Part shown: positions 36,085 to 45,337 of the stretch, piece after piece | Numbering within the stretch: position 1 is the stretch's first letter | Layout of the letters: every line of letters begins with the position of its first letter | Assembly: GCA_040220855.1 (NCBI GenBank) | Contig: JAVJVZ010000067.1 | Location: 1-64,000, forward strand | Reading direction: 5' to 3' | From: JACKNG01 sp040220855 | GTDB lineage: Bacteria; Pseudomonadota; Gammaproteobacteria; Ga0077536 | Length of the DNA stretch: 64,000 nt | Position numbers and translations under genes: made by a program | The notes under the pieces: model-generated | The model's database searches: none | What the model saw: the letters and a program-made list of their open reading frames with translations, nothing else | Told to the model about the DNA's origin: nothing

Positions 36085-37395
36085 TCAGCGTCTGCGGTTC
36101 TTGCGCGAGCGGCGCGAACGCGGACGGCGCTTTGGCGCCGTCGCGGCGTCGCTGTCCGCGTTGACAGCCGTGGCGCCGGCCGTCTCGTCGCCGTCGGTAT
36201 CGGTTCCTGCCGGCGCCGCCTGCGTATCTGCCGCGCGCGCGGAAACGTCTTCCACTGCGGTGGGCACCGGTGCGGCAACGACGGCGTCCGGCGACAACTC
36301 GTCAGCCGGCTCGTATGGCGCGGCGCCGTCGGCGGGGATATGGGTTCCTGCCAGCGGGTCGGTTGTCTCGCACTGGTCGACGACCGGCGCCGGGTCGAAG
36401 TCGACCACGCCCTCCCGCACCCGATCGAGCGCGAGGCTCTCGATGGCGACCTCGCTGGTTTCGTCGCTCCCAGGTGATGCCGGTGCCGATGCGGCGGCGG
36501 CGTCTTCGGGACCGGCTTCGACCAGCGACGGTGCGGCGCCCGTGGTGGTCTCACCGAGCGAGTTGATATCGTGCACGACCTCGCCGTAGAGGCCGGTATC
36601 GATGCGATCGCGTGCGATATCGGCGATGAGCAGTGCATCGATCTGACGTTTGCCGTCGGCGTAGCCGTACACCAGCGCCTGGTCGCACAGGGTGTTGATG
36701 ATACGCGGGATGCCGCCGCTGTTGCGGTGAATCAGGCGCAGCGCGTTCTTGTGGAAGATGCGCGGATCACCTCCCGCGACCTTCACGCGGTGTCGCACGT
36801 ACTCGGCCGTCTCGGTCTCGTCGAGCGGTTCCACGCGGTGGCTCACGCTGATGCGCTGGGCAAGCTGGCGCAGCTCGTGGCGCTTGAGCTTGTCATGCAA
36901 CTCGGGCTGACCGACCAGCAGCGTCTGCAGCACGTGGTGATCGTCGGCATTGACGTTGGTCAGCAGGCGCAGCTCCTCGAGCGTCTCGACGTCGAGATTC
37001 TGCGCTTCGTCGACGACCAGGAGCGTGCGCCGGCCCTGGCGGTACTGCTCGATGAGGAACTCGACGAAGTCGTGGTAGAGCTCGACCTTGTCGCGGCCCT
37101 TGAACGGCAGGTCGAAGGCCAGTGCGACCCATTGCATGAGATTGCCGAAGGCAGCGTGGGTGTTGGAGATGAGGCCGACGGTGACGTCGTCGCCGAGGCC
37201 GTTCAGCAGCCGCCGCACGATGGTGGTCTTGCCGGAGCCCACTTCGCCGGTGATCATCGACAGCAGCAGGCGGCGTTCCACCGCGTACTCGAGCAGCGAC
37301 AGGCCGAGTGCGTGCTTGCGGCTCTCGTAGAGGAACTCGGGTGCCGGAAGCAGCGTGAACGGATTGGTGCGGAGGCCGTAGAACTCCTCGTACAT
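36085..37395 (-). CDS. ExeA/GspA-like AAA ATPase with long acidic-to-basic C-terminal extension
   Basis: This 436-residue protein opens MYEEFYGLRTNPFTLLP, the typical start of ExeA-type and PEP-CTERM-locus secretion ATPases. It has Walker A in GEVGSGKTT (residues ~50-58), Walker B in LLVVDEAQNL, and a sensor region QRISVSHRVEPLDETETAEYV. After about residue 275 comes a ~160-residue low-complexity tail rich in Ala, Pro, Asp and Glu that ends in an Arg-rich stretch (RRPRSRRSRKNRRR). ATPases of this type serve type II secretion assembly or exopolysaccharide/exosortase loci. No gsp or exosortase gene lies next to it here. The start was chosen at the conserved MYEEFYG. Confidence 0.82.
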   Translation of the reverse strand: MYEEFYGLRTNPFTLLPAPEFLYESRKHALGLSLLEYAVERRLLLSMITGEVGSGKTTIVRRLLNGLGDDVTVGLISNTHAAFGNLMQWVALAFDLPFKGRDKVELYHDFVEFLIEQYRQGRRTLLVVDEAQNLDVETLEELRLLTNVNADDHHVLQTLLVGQPELHDKLKRHELRQLAQRISVSHRVEPLDETETAEYVRHRVKVAGGDPRIFHKNALRLIHRNSGGIPRIINTLCDQALVYGYADGKRQIDALLIADIARDRIDTGLYGEVVHDINSLGETTTGAAPSLVEAGPEDAAAASAPASPGSDETSEVAIESLALDRVREGVVDFDPAPVVDQCETTDPLAGTHIPADGAAPYEPADELSPDAVVAAPVPTAVEDVSARAADTQAAPAGTDTDGDETAGATAVNADSDAATAPKRRPRSRRSRKNRRR

Positions 37396-37676
37396 CGGAC
37401 GTACCGTGATCTCTGGTGGCTGAACGTGACCGGCAGGGCAGGTTCGCGGCGGCAGGCCGCGGACCGCATCGACATGTACGCCGCGCGGCCCGGATATGGT
37501 CGGCATTCCCTGCCGGCGCGGCGGCCCGTCGCAAGCGTGACGCGGGCACCGGTGGCTGCCCGCAGGGTAGCAGATGCACCGAGTGCGCGGCACGCCCGGC
37601 AGTGTGACGCCGGTCAGAGCTTGCGCCGCAAATCGCCGCGCGGGACCACCATCCCCCCAGGCTCGTGGGTCACACG

Positions 37677-38336
37677 ATGACCGGACGTGAATACCGCCTG
37701 GCCGCGATATACGTCCTGTTGGTGGCGCCATTTCTCGTCAACGGCGCGGTCTATGCCGCCGTCGCGAAGTCACGGTGGCTGTACGCCGCCCTCGAGTTCG
37801 TATTCTGGGCCGGCGTGCCCGCTACGCTGCTGCTGCTTGCGCGTCGCTGCGCCGGCGTCGACGCGGCGACGCTCGGCCTGGTCGTCGCAGCGAACGGACG
37901 CGGCACGTGGCTGAGGACGCTCGCGGCGAGCGTCGTCCTCGCTCTGGCCTGGCCGCCAGCCTACGAGGCATTGCACGCACTGGCGGTGCGCACTTTCCCG
38001 CCGACGCCCGTCTTCGCCTACGAGGACATGACGCCGCAGGGCCAGCCGGCGCGCCTGCTCGTCGCGTTGTGGTACGCGCTCAGCGCCGGTCTCGTCGAGG
38101 AGGTGATCTATCGTGGTTACTTCTGGGAACTGTGTCGCGGCCTGCGGCGACCGCGGCGCTGGTTTCTCGCGTTCGGCCCGTTGGTGTTCGCCGCGGTGCA
38201 CTGGGAAGCCGGCCTTGCCGCCGTGCTCGTGGCGTGGGCGTTCGGGCTTGCCGCTGCCGCGTTGTACCTCGCGCTGCGCAACCTGTGGCCGCTGATCGTG
38301 GCGCACGCGGTGACCGACTTCACGGTATTTCACTGA
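37677..38336 (+). CDS. CPBP-family intramembrane metalloprotease
   Basis: This ~219-residue membrane protein has about six helices and the CPBP (CaaX protease and bacteriocin-processing) motifs: EExxxR in VEEVIYRGYFW, a His in VFAAVHWEAGLA, and a C-terminal HAVTDF. These residues form the intramembrane active site. Bacterial members process peptides or act in immunity, but this one has no bacteriocin gene near it. The start could also be a GTG at 37665. It is divergent from the ExeA-like ATPase gene and convergent with the ABM gene, separated by a strong hairpin. Confidence 0.82.
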   Translation: MTGREYRLAAIYVLLVAPFLVNGAVYAAVAKSRWLYAALEFVFWAGVPATLLLLARRCAGVDAATLGLVVAANGRGTWLRTLAASVVLALAWPPAYEALHALAVRTFPPTPVFAYEDMTPQGQPARLLVALWYALSAGLVEEVIYRGYFWELCRGLRRPRRWFLAFGPLVFAAVHWEAGLAAVLVAWAFGLAAAALYLALRNLWPLIVAHAVTDFTVFH

Positions 38337-38385
38337 GCGCGTGTCGCACCCGTCAGCGCCGTACTGCGCCACCTGCGCACGGCGC

Positions 38386-38420
38386 CGCGACCGCACGGGG
38401 CCGCGGCGCGTGCGGTCGCG
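38386..38420. terminator. Bidirectional terminator-like hairpin
   Basis: CGCGACCGCAC and GTGCGGTCGCG form a perfect 11-bp stem around a 13-base loop between two converging genes, the CPBP protease (stop 38336) and the ABM protein (stop 38422). No T-run, so this may be a strong hairpin acting as a barrier in both directions. Confidence 0.5.
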
Positions 38421-38421
38421 T

Positions 38422-38715
38422 TCAGCCGTCGAACTTGTCGTAGTAGGAAATCGTCGGTGGTGCGGTGAGGAACGGTCCGAGCTTGTCCATCAGCCCGGTC
38501 TCCGCGCGCCAGGCGAGGTATTTCTCCTGCTGGGCGCGCGAGTCCCACAACTCGTAGAAGAACACGCGGCCGGGTTTGTCCTGGTCGGTCCAGATGTCGA
38601 ACAGGCGGCAGCCGTCGTAGGCGCGGGTATCCGGCGCGATGCCCTTGATGAAGGCGAGGAACTCGCCGACGCGCTCGGGAACGATGGAGAAATCGATGGT
38701 CACGGCCGTGGTCAT
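38422..38715 (-). CDS. Antibiotic biosynthesis monooxygenase (ABM)-domain protein
   Basis: This 97-residue protein is a single ABM domain of the YgiN type: the start MTTAVTIDFSIVPERVGEFLAFI, the middle GCRLFDIWTDQDKPGRVFFYELW, and the C-terminal ISYYDKF strand. ABM proteins are small ferredoxin-like dimers that oxidise quinols or other aromatics without a cofactor, or have unknown roles. The ATG at 38715 follows GAGGAGG. It is divergent from the thioesterase gene at 38865. Confidence 0.85.
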   Translation of the reverse strand: MTTAVTIDFSIVPERVGEFLAFIKGIAPDTRAYDGCRLFDIWTDQDKPGRVFFYELWDSRAQQEKYLAWRAETGLMDKLGPFLTAPPTISYYDKFDG

Positions 38716-38864
38716 TGGGGGAACCTCCTCTCGGTGCTTCAGGTATCGGACCCGGCCGAGTATAGGCCAGGCGTCGCGAGGCGATGCGTCGCCGCTTGCC
38801 GCGGGCCGGGGCGGCATGCCACCGTACGCGCGGCGGTGCGTACCGCCGTCGTGAGGGGAGGAGA

Positions 38865-39308
38865 ATGACGCAAACCTTCGAGCCGCGCCACGCGGACTAC
38901 GCCGCGCGTGTCCACGAGAGTCTCGCCGCGCAGCCGCTGATGAGCGTGCTGCTCGGTGCCGCTGCCACACTGATCGAGCCCGGACGCGTGGAAATTGCGC
39001 TGCCGGTACGCGCGGATTTCCTGCAGCCGCACGGCAACGTGCACGGGGTCGTCGCCAGCGCGCTTGCCGACAGCGCCGCCGGGTACGCCGCGCAGACGCT
39101 GGTCGATACCGCTGCCGACATCGTCACCGTGGAATACAAGATCAACTTCCTCGCGCCGGGTGTCGGTACGCGTATCCGGGCGAGCGGGCAGGTGCTGCGC
39201 GCGGGCCGCACACTGTTCGTGTGTGCCGCCGACGTCTATGCCGAGGACGGCACGCGCTGCACGCCGTTCGCTCACATGGTGGCGACAATGATGGCCGTCG
39301 CGTCCTGA
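38865..39308 (+). CDS. PaaI-type hotdog thioesterase
   Basis: This 147-residue protein has the hotdog thioesterase pattern of the PaaI family: LPVRADFLQPHGNVHGVVASALADSAAG, where the HGxxxxxxxD region is catalytic, and then TVEYKINFLAPG. Such enzymes hydrolyse acyl-CoA thioesters, often intermediates of aromatic degradation. The ATG follows AGGGGAGGAG at 38865. It may serve together with the enoyl-CoA hydratase further downstream, but they are not in one operon. Confidence 0.88.
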   Translation: MTQTFEPRHADYAARVHESLAAQPLMSVLLGAAATLIEPGRVEIALPVRADFLQPHGNVHGVVASALADSAAGYAAQTLVDTAADIVTVEYKINFLAPGVGTRIRASGQVLRAGRTLFVCAADVYAEDGTRCTPFAHMVATMMAVAS

Positions 39309-39504
39309 AGATCCGCCGCGCGCCCGCGCCGTTCGTCCCGCGCCGGTCGCGATGGTTTCCCCGCCGCCCGCGAGCGGCTAAGGTGGCGGCTCGAGTTCCT
39401 GCGCGAGGGGAGGCGGGCAGGATCACCTCCGTTCGTGCCGAGCGTGGCAGGAACGGCGCCCATGGCCGGCGCCCCGCACCGTCAACCGTACGAGGCGCGC
39501 CGCC

Positions 39505-41121
39505 ATGATCGACATCGACCCGACGCTGCGACTGTGGGGCTGGGCATTCCTCGCCTGCTACGTCGCCGCGATGCTGTTCTTCGGCTACCTCGGCATGCGC
39601 CGGGTCAAGAGCAGCGACGACTTCGCGACGGCGCGCGGCGCCTACGGGCCGTTGTTCCTGGCTTTCGCGCTGACCGCGACCACCGCTTCCGGTGGCACCT
39701 TTCTGGGGATCCCGGCGCTCGGCTACGCCAACGGTTTCTCCGCGCTGTGGTACGCCGTCGCCTATCCGCTCGGCACCTATCTCGGGCTCATCGTCTGCCT
39801 GCGCGGCATTCGCCGCGCCGGTGCCGCCTTCGGCACGCGCTCGATGCCCGAGTACCTCGGCGATCGCTTCGATTCCGAGGCGTTGCGTATCTGCGCGGCT
39901 TTGTTTTCCATGCTGCTCCTGTTCTACCTTGCCGGGCAGCTGCTCGGTGGCGCGGTGATGTTCAACCGCATGATGGGCATCGACCTGTTTCCCGCCCTCG
40001 TCGTCACTGCCGTGGTGGTGATGGTCTACATCGTCATTGGCGGCGCACATGCAGACATCCTCACCGACGGCGTGCAGGGGGCGTTGATGCTGGCGCTGTC
40101 GGTAGCCATCATCGTGATGTTCGTGACCGGCTTCGGTGTCGACGGCGGACTGACCGCGGTGGTCGAGCGCCTGCGCGAGCAGGATGCCGCGCTGCTCGCG
40201 CCGCTGCACCCCACCCACCCGGTGCTGAACTCCCGCTGGGATGTCTTCGCGCTGTTCGTGCTCCACGTGCCGCTGGGACTGCTGCCGCACATCGGCAACA
40301 AGCTGTGGGCCTTGAAGAGCGATCGCGACCAGAACCGCTTCATTGTCTGGTCGTTCACCTTCGGCATGGTGCTGCCCATGATCACGCTGGGCGGGATCCT
40401 CGCGCGCGCCGTGCTCGGCGATGCGCTGCTCGCCGAGGGAGCAAGCCCCAACGATGCCATCCCCATGCTCTTCATCGCGACCTTGCCGGCCTGGCTCGCG
40501 GCGCTGATCGGCGCCGGCGTGCTTGCCGCCATCATGTCGACGGCCGACGGGCTGGTCGTCTCCACTTCGCAGATCTTCGCCAACGACATCTACCGCCGCT
40601 CGATCGTGCCACGCCTGCGCGTGCCGCCTGGCGAAGCCGCGGTCGATCGCATGGCGCTCAGGATCAGCCGTGTCGCAACCTTGATTGTCGTCGCGGGCGC
40701 CATCTGGCTCGCCTGGGTTTCGCAGACGATGAACGTGGCGCTGCTCATCGCGGCCGGTGTCGGCGGCATGGTGGCCGCGATCGCCGGCCCGATCTTCGCG
40801 GGTATCGTGTGGCGCGGGGCCACGCGGGCGGGCGCACTGAGTGGCTTTCTCGCCGGCGGACTGACCTTCATCGTGTTGAAGGCAGGCCTGCTCGATGCCG
40901 CCTGGTTCGACGGCGGCGTGTTCGAGGCCGCCGGCGGCTGGCTCGCCGCACAGGCGCCGAATGCGTTCTCCTGCGGCACCCTCGGGACACTCGCCTCGCT
41001 CGGCGTGACGGTCGCCGTGTCGCTGCTGACGACGCCGCCATCGGCCGCGCACCTCGCGCGCGTATTCGGCGACAGTACCGGCGAAGGCGTCGTCGCTGGC
41101 GCGCGCGCCGGCGGCCGGTGA
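39505..41121 (+). CDS. Sodium:solute symporter (SSS family)
   Basis: This 538-residue protein has about 13 hydrophobic helices and the SSS pattern: SSDDFATARG near the N-terminus, then ALTATTASGGTFLG, GGAHADILTDGVQG and VLAAIMSTADGLVVSTSQIFANDIYRR, the family signature. It would import a small organic solute with sodium. The substrate is not evident. The start ATG opens MIDIDPTLRLWGW. It is preceded by about 195 bases without a gene and followed by the enoyl-CoA hydratase gene. Confidence 0.9.
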   Translation: MIDIDPTLRLWGWAFLACYVAAMLFFGYLGMRRVKSSDDFATARGAYGPLFLAFALTATTASGGTFLGIPALGYANGFSALWYAVAYPLGTYLGLIVCLRGIRRAGAAFGTRSMPEYLGDRFDSEALRICAALFSMLLLFYLAGQLLGGAVMFNRMMGIDLFPALVVTAVVVMVYIVIGGAHADILTDGVQGALMLALSVAIIVMFVTGFGVDGGLTAVVERLREQDAALLAPLHPTHPVLNSRWDVFALFVLHVPLGLLPHIGNKLWALKSDRDQNRFIVWSFTFGMVLPMITLGGILARAVLGDALLAEGASPNDAIPMLFIATLPAWLAALIGAGVLAAIMSTADGLVVSTSQIFANDIYRRSIVPRLRVPPGEAAVDRMALRISRVATLIVVAGAIWLAWVSQTMNVALLIAAGVGGMVAAIAGPIFAGIVWRGATRAGALSGFLAGGLTFIVLKAGLLDAAWFDGGVFEAAGGWLAAQAPNAFSCGTLGTLASLGVTVAVSLLTTPPSAAHLARVFGDSTGEGVVAGARAGGR

Positions 41122-41268
41122 CGCGCATGGGCCATACCGAGTGTCGCGGGGACGCGGCTGACGCGACCGGCGCCGGACAAGCGCGCATTACGCGATAATC
41201 GATCGTGCCGCGCCGGCGCGCCAGCGCGCGGGCGACGGCACCAGGCCATACATGGGGAGAGCGAGACC

Positions 41269-42054
41269 TTGGACTACCAGTACATCACCGTCAGCAAGAA
41301 CGATCACGTCACGCGCATCACGCTCAACCGGCCTGAAGTGCTGAACGCGATCAACCAGGAGATGCACGACGAACTGCAGCATGCCTTCGATGATTTCGCC
41401 CGCGACGACGCGCAGTATCTCGGCGTGGTTGCCGGTGCTGGCGAGCGCGCATTCAGCGCCGGCAGCGATCTCAAGTCGATCGCCCGGCGCGGGCGTCCCC
41501 ACGATTACCCGGCGAGCGGTTATGCCGGGCTCATCGAACGCTACGATCTCGACAAGCCGCTGATCGCCGCAGTCGACGGTGTCGCCGCCGGCGGCGGATT
41601 CGAGCTTGCACTCGCCTGCGACATCATCCTCGCCACGCGGCGCTCGCGCTTCGGACTGCCGGAACCACTGGTCGGCGTCATCGCACTGGGCGGTGGCGTG
41701 CACCGGCTGGCGCGTCAGATCGGTCTCAAGCAGGCGATGGGGCTGATCCTCACCGGCGACCTGGTCGGCGCCGAAGAGGGCTACCGTCTCGGCTTCGTCA
41801 CGGCGCTGGTCGAGAACGATGCGCTCGAAGTTGCCGTCGACGACTGGTGTCGGCGCATCGTGCGCTGCGCGCCCCTGGCCATTCGCGCCTCCAAGCAGAG
41901 TGTCATGCGTGGACTGGACGAGCCCGACCTCGCCAGTGCCATGCGCAACCAGGCGAGCTACCCGGCTTTCCGCGCCTGCTACGACTCGGCCGATCGCCAG
42001 GAGGGCGCAGTGGCCTTCGCCGAGAAGCGACCGCCGCGCTGGCAGGGGCGTTGA
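41269..42054 (+). CDS. Enoyl-CoA hydratase/isomerase family protein
   Basis: This 261-residue crotonase-family enzyme has oxyanion-hole residues in AGERAFSAGSDLKSIA and AAVDGVAAGGGFELALACD, and the second catalytic block SRFGLPEPLVGVIALGGG. It hydrates enoyl-CoA or catalyses related reactions in fatty or aromatic acid breakdown. The start is a TTG at 41269 after GGGGAGAG; no ATG fits the conserved start MDYQYITV. The C-terminus is complete. Confidence 0.9.
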   Translation: MDYQYITVSKNDHVTRITLNRPEVLNAINQEMHDELQHAFDDFARDDAQYLGVVAGAGERAFSAGSDLKSIARRGRPHDYPASGYAGLIERYDLDKPLIAAVDGVAAGGGFELALACDIILATRRSRFGLPEPLVGVIALGGGVHRLARQIGLKQAMGLILTGDLVGAEEGYRLGFVTALVENDALEVAVDDWCRRIVRCAPLAIRASKQSVMRGLDEPDLASAMRNQASYPAFRACYDSADRQEGAVAFAEKRPPRWQGR

Positions 42055-42108
42055 AGGCGGACAGGCAGGAGCGGGGAACCGCGTACGCGTCGTGCCGGTC
42101 GCAGGAAC

Positions 42109-42603
42109 ATGACCCGAATCGCCACACCATGCCGGTTTCTCGCGCTGCTTCTTCTCGTCGCCGGCGCGACGCCGTTGCTATCGGGAACCGCGCAGGCGGC
42201 CGGGTTCAGCGGTCTCGCCCGGGTCGAGGACGACGGCTCGTTGCGCATCGGTCAGCGCACGGTACGCCTGTGGGGCATCTACCTGCCGCCGACCGCCGAC
42301 GACTGCCTGCGCAACCAGCGCCCGCTGCGCTGTGGCCCACGCGCGTCGCTGCTGCTCGAGCAGCACATCGCGGGATTCGTGCGCTGCGACGCGCGCGAGC
42401 GCGCCGCGGACGGTACGCTGCTCGCGACCTGCCACGCGAATTACTCGGCTTTCGATCCCGGTGAGGACCTCGCTGCCTGGCTGTTGCAGCAGGGTTGGGC
42501 CGTCGCGAGGCCTGAAGCGCCGTTCGAGTATCACACCTTCGAGCGCATCGCGCGCCGCAACGGGCTCGGCCTGTGGGGCTCTCCTTTCGCCGTGCAGCCA
42601 TGA
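42109..42603 (+). CDS. Exported staphylococcal-nuclease-like protein
   Basis: This 164-residue protein has a signal peptide (FLALLLLVAGATPLLSGTAQA) and a SNase-like (thermonuclease) fold pattern: ARVEDDGSLRIGQRTVRLWGIYLP, then RDARERAAD-like charged segments and AAWLLQQGWAVARPEAPFEYHTFERIARRNGLGLW. The length fits the family. The Arg and Glu catalytic residues of true nucleases are not certain, so it may be a nuclease-like binding protein. It lies 54 bases after the hydratase gene. Confidence 0.65.
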   Translation: MTRIATPCRFLALLLLVAGATPLLSGTAQAAGFSGLARVEDDGSLRIGQRTVRLWGIYLPPTADDCLRNQRPLRCGPRASLLLEQHIAGFVRCDARERAADGTLLATCHANYSAFDPGEDLAAWLLQQGWAVARPEAPFEYHTFERIARRNGLGLWGSPFAVQP

Positions 42604-42637
42604 ACTGTAAGCGCGGCCTGCGCCGACCCGCCGGCGC

Positions 42638-43102
42638 GTGAACGACGCCCGTCCGGGGAGCTACGTGGTGGTGCTCGCGGCAACCGCGCGGGCGACCTGT
42701 GAGGTCGGTCGCCTCGGTACCATCACGCTCACGCCCGGTTGGTACCTGTACGTTGGCAGCGCGTTCGGGCCCGGTGGCGTGCGCGCGCGCGTCATGCGAC
42801 ACCTGCGCCGTGACAAACCGCGGCACTGGCATCTCGATTACCTGGAGGCCGTGCTTGCACCACGCGAAGTGTGGTACACGCATGCGGCGCGGCGTTACGA
42901 GCACGTGCTTGCCACGGCGCTCGACACGCTCGGCGGTGTGCGCCCGGTGGCCGGCTTCGGCTGCAGCGATTGCGCCTGCAGTGCGCATCTGTTCGCGAGC
43001 CGCGCACGGCTCCGCGCGAGCCGCCTGGCCCGTCACGCGGGAGTTTCCCTGGAGGTGTGGTCGCCCCCGCTCGACGCGAGGGCAGCGGATCGGCTGCAGT
43101 GA
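42638..43102 (+). CDS. GIY-YIG nuclease family protein (DUF123-type)
   Basis: This 154-residue protein has the GIY-YIG/DUF123 pattern: GSYVVVLAAT, then GWYLYVGSAFGPGGVRARVM and HLRRDKPRHWHLDYLE, and the FGCSDCACSAHLF segment near the C-terminus. Members are small nucleases of unknown cellular role. The start is GTG at 42638, since no ATG lies upstream. It lies 35 bases after the SNase-like gene and runs toward the terminator at 43262-43296. Confidence 0.8.
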   Translation: MNDARPGSYVVVLAATARATCEVGRLGTITLTPGWYLYVGSAFGPGGVRARVMRHLRRDKPRHWHLDYLEAVLAPREVWYTHAARRYEHVLATALDTLGGVRPVAGFGCSDCACSAHLFASRARLRASRLARHAGVSLEVWSPPLDARAADRLQ

Positions 43103-43261
43103 GGCGCGCGGCCAGCGGACGTGTTGCCGCTGTCTATCGTGAGCAGCCTGCCAGGCGGTGTGCTGGTATGTCGCAGCAGCGGCAAAGCGCTGCGTGCGGC
43201 GCCGGCGATGGCGCCCGGCCGGTGTGTCCGGCAGCGCTGTGAAGCGGCGCGGACATGTGAA

Positions 43262-43296
43262 GCCACGCGGTGCGCCGCAGGGACGCACCGCGTGGC
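43262..43296. terminator. Bidirectional terminator-like hairpin
   Basis: A perfect 13-bp stem (GCCACGCGGTGCG with its complement) around a 9-base loop lies between the converging GIY-YIG gene (stop 43102) and the RRM gene (stop 43311). It is the strongest inverted repeat noticed in the window. No T-run follows. Confidence 0.5.
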
Positions 43297-43310
43297 GCGG
43301 GCTCAGCGGC

Positions 43311-43598
43311 TTACCAGCGCGAGCCGCGCGAGCCGCCCGAGGGGCGCTCGCCGCGCGGGCGGGCCTGGTTCACCTTGATGTTGCGACCGCCCATGGCGGA
43401 GTCGTTGAGCGCCTTGATCGCGGCGTCGGCGGCACTGTTGTCGGCCATCTCGACGAACGCGAAGCCCTTCGACTGGCCCGAGAACTTGTCGGTAATCACG
43501 TTGACGCTGGCGACCTCGCCGTAGGTGGCGAAGGCGCTGCGCAGCTGGTCTTCCGTGACGCTGTACGGCAGGTTGCCGACATAGAGATTCATCATCAT
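43311..43598 (-). CDS. RNA-binding protein with one RRM domain
   Basis: This 95-residue protein is a single RNA recognition motif: RNP2 LYVGNLPY, RNP1 KGFAFVEM, and a basic/Gly-Arg tail RPRGERPSGGSRGSRW. Small RRM proteins of this size in proteobacteria and cyanobacteria are often cold-induced RNA chaperones. The start used is the first of three ATGs, after GAGGA. It lies 114 bases from the rhlE gene on the same strand, a plausible cold-response pair. Confidence 0.88.
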   Translation of the reverse strand: MMMNLYVGNLPYSVTEDQLRSAFATYGEVASVNVITDKFSGQSKGFAFVEMADNSAADAAIKALNDSAMGGRNIKVNQARPRGERPSGGSRGSRW

Positions 43599-43712
43599 GC
43601 ATTCCTCAAAACGTGTGTCGTTCGACTGTTGCGTCACTGCCGTGTCGACACACAGCCAGGCAGGGACGTGTTGCCAGTGGCCTGGCAATGGGAAATTGGT
43701 GTGCGTGCGGCG

Positions 43713-45026
<1,314 letters not shown>

Positions 45027-45337
45027 CAAGTGCTCCGGGTCGGGCCTCCCCCGGGCTGGGCGCGGGGCCGGTCAAGGCAGAGCGTAAAGGGTGGAACGAG
45101 CGAGGAGAGTCTTACCGGAAGGGGAGACGGCCGCGACGCCGAGGCAACGACCGGATGGTGCCTGGCGTGTGGGGAGTATAGACACAAGCCGTGCGGAAAG
45201 ATAGCGCGCTGCACGGACCCGCGATGTCGAGGTCGGCGTGACATAATCCCCCGCTGCGCCGCAGGGGGCAGGGAACGTCACCGTCCGGCAGCATCGATAC
45301 CGATTTGTAATCCACGAGCTCGACCGTCCCTGTCCAC
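45027..45337. other. Divergent promoter region of rhlE and the Cache kinase
   Basis: No gene is supported. On the minus strand TATACT (45175-45180) could be the -10 of rhlE, leaving a ~140-base leader. On the plus strand CATAAT at 45242-45247 could be the -10 for the kinase. I see no good -35 for either. Confidence 0.4.

Noticed and set aside
39142..41052. Minus-strand frame of ~636 residues opposite the SSS transporter
   Set aside because: His- and Arg-rich low-complexity composition typical of an antisense GC-rich frame; sense strand has SSS signatures.
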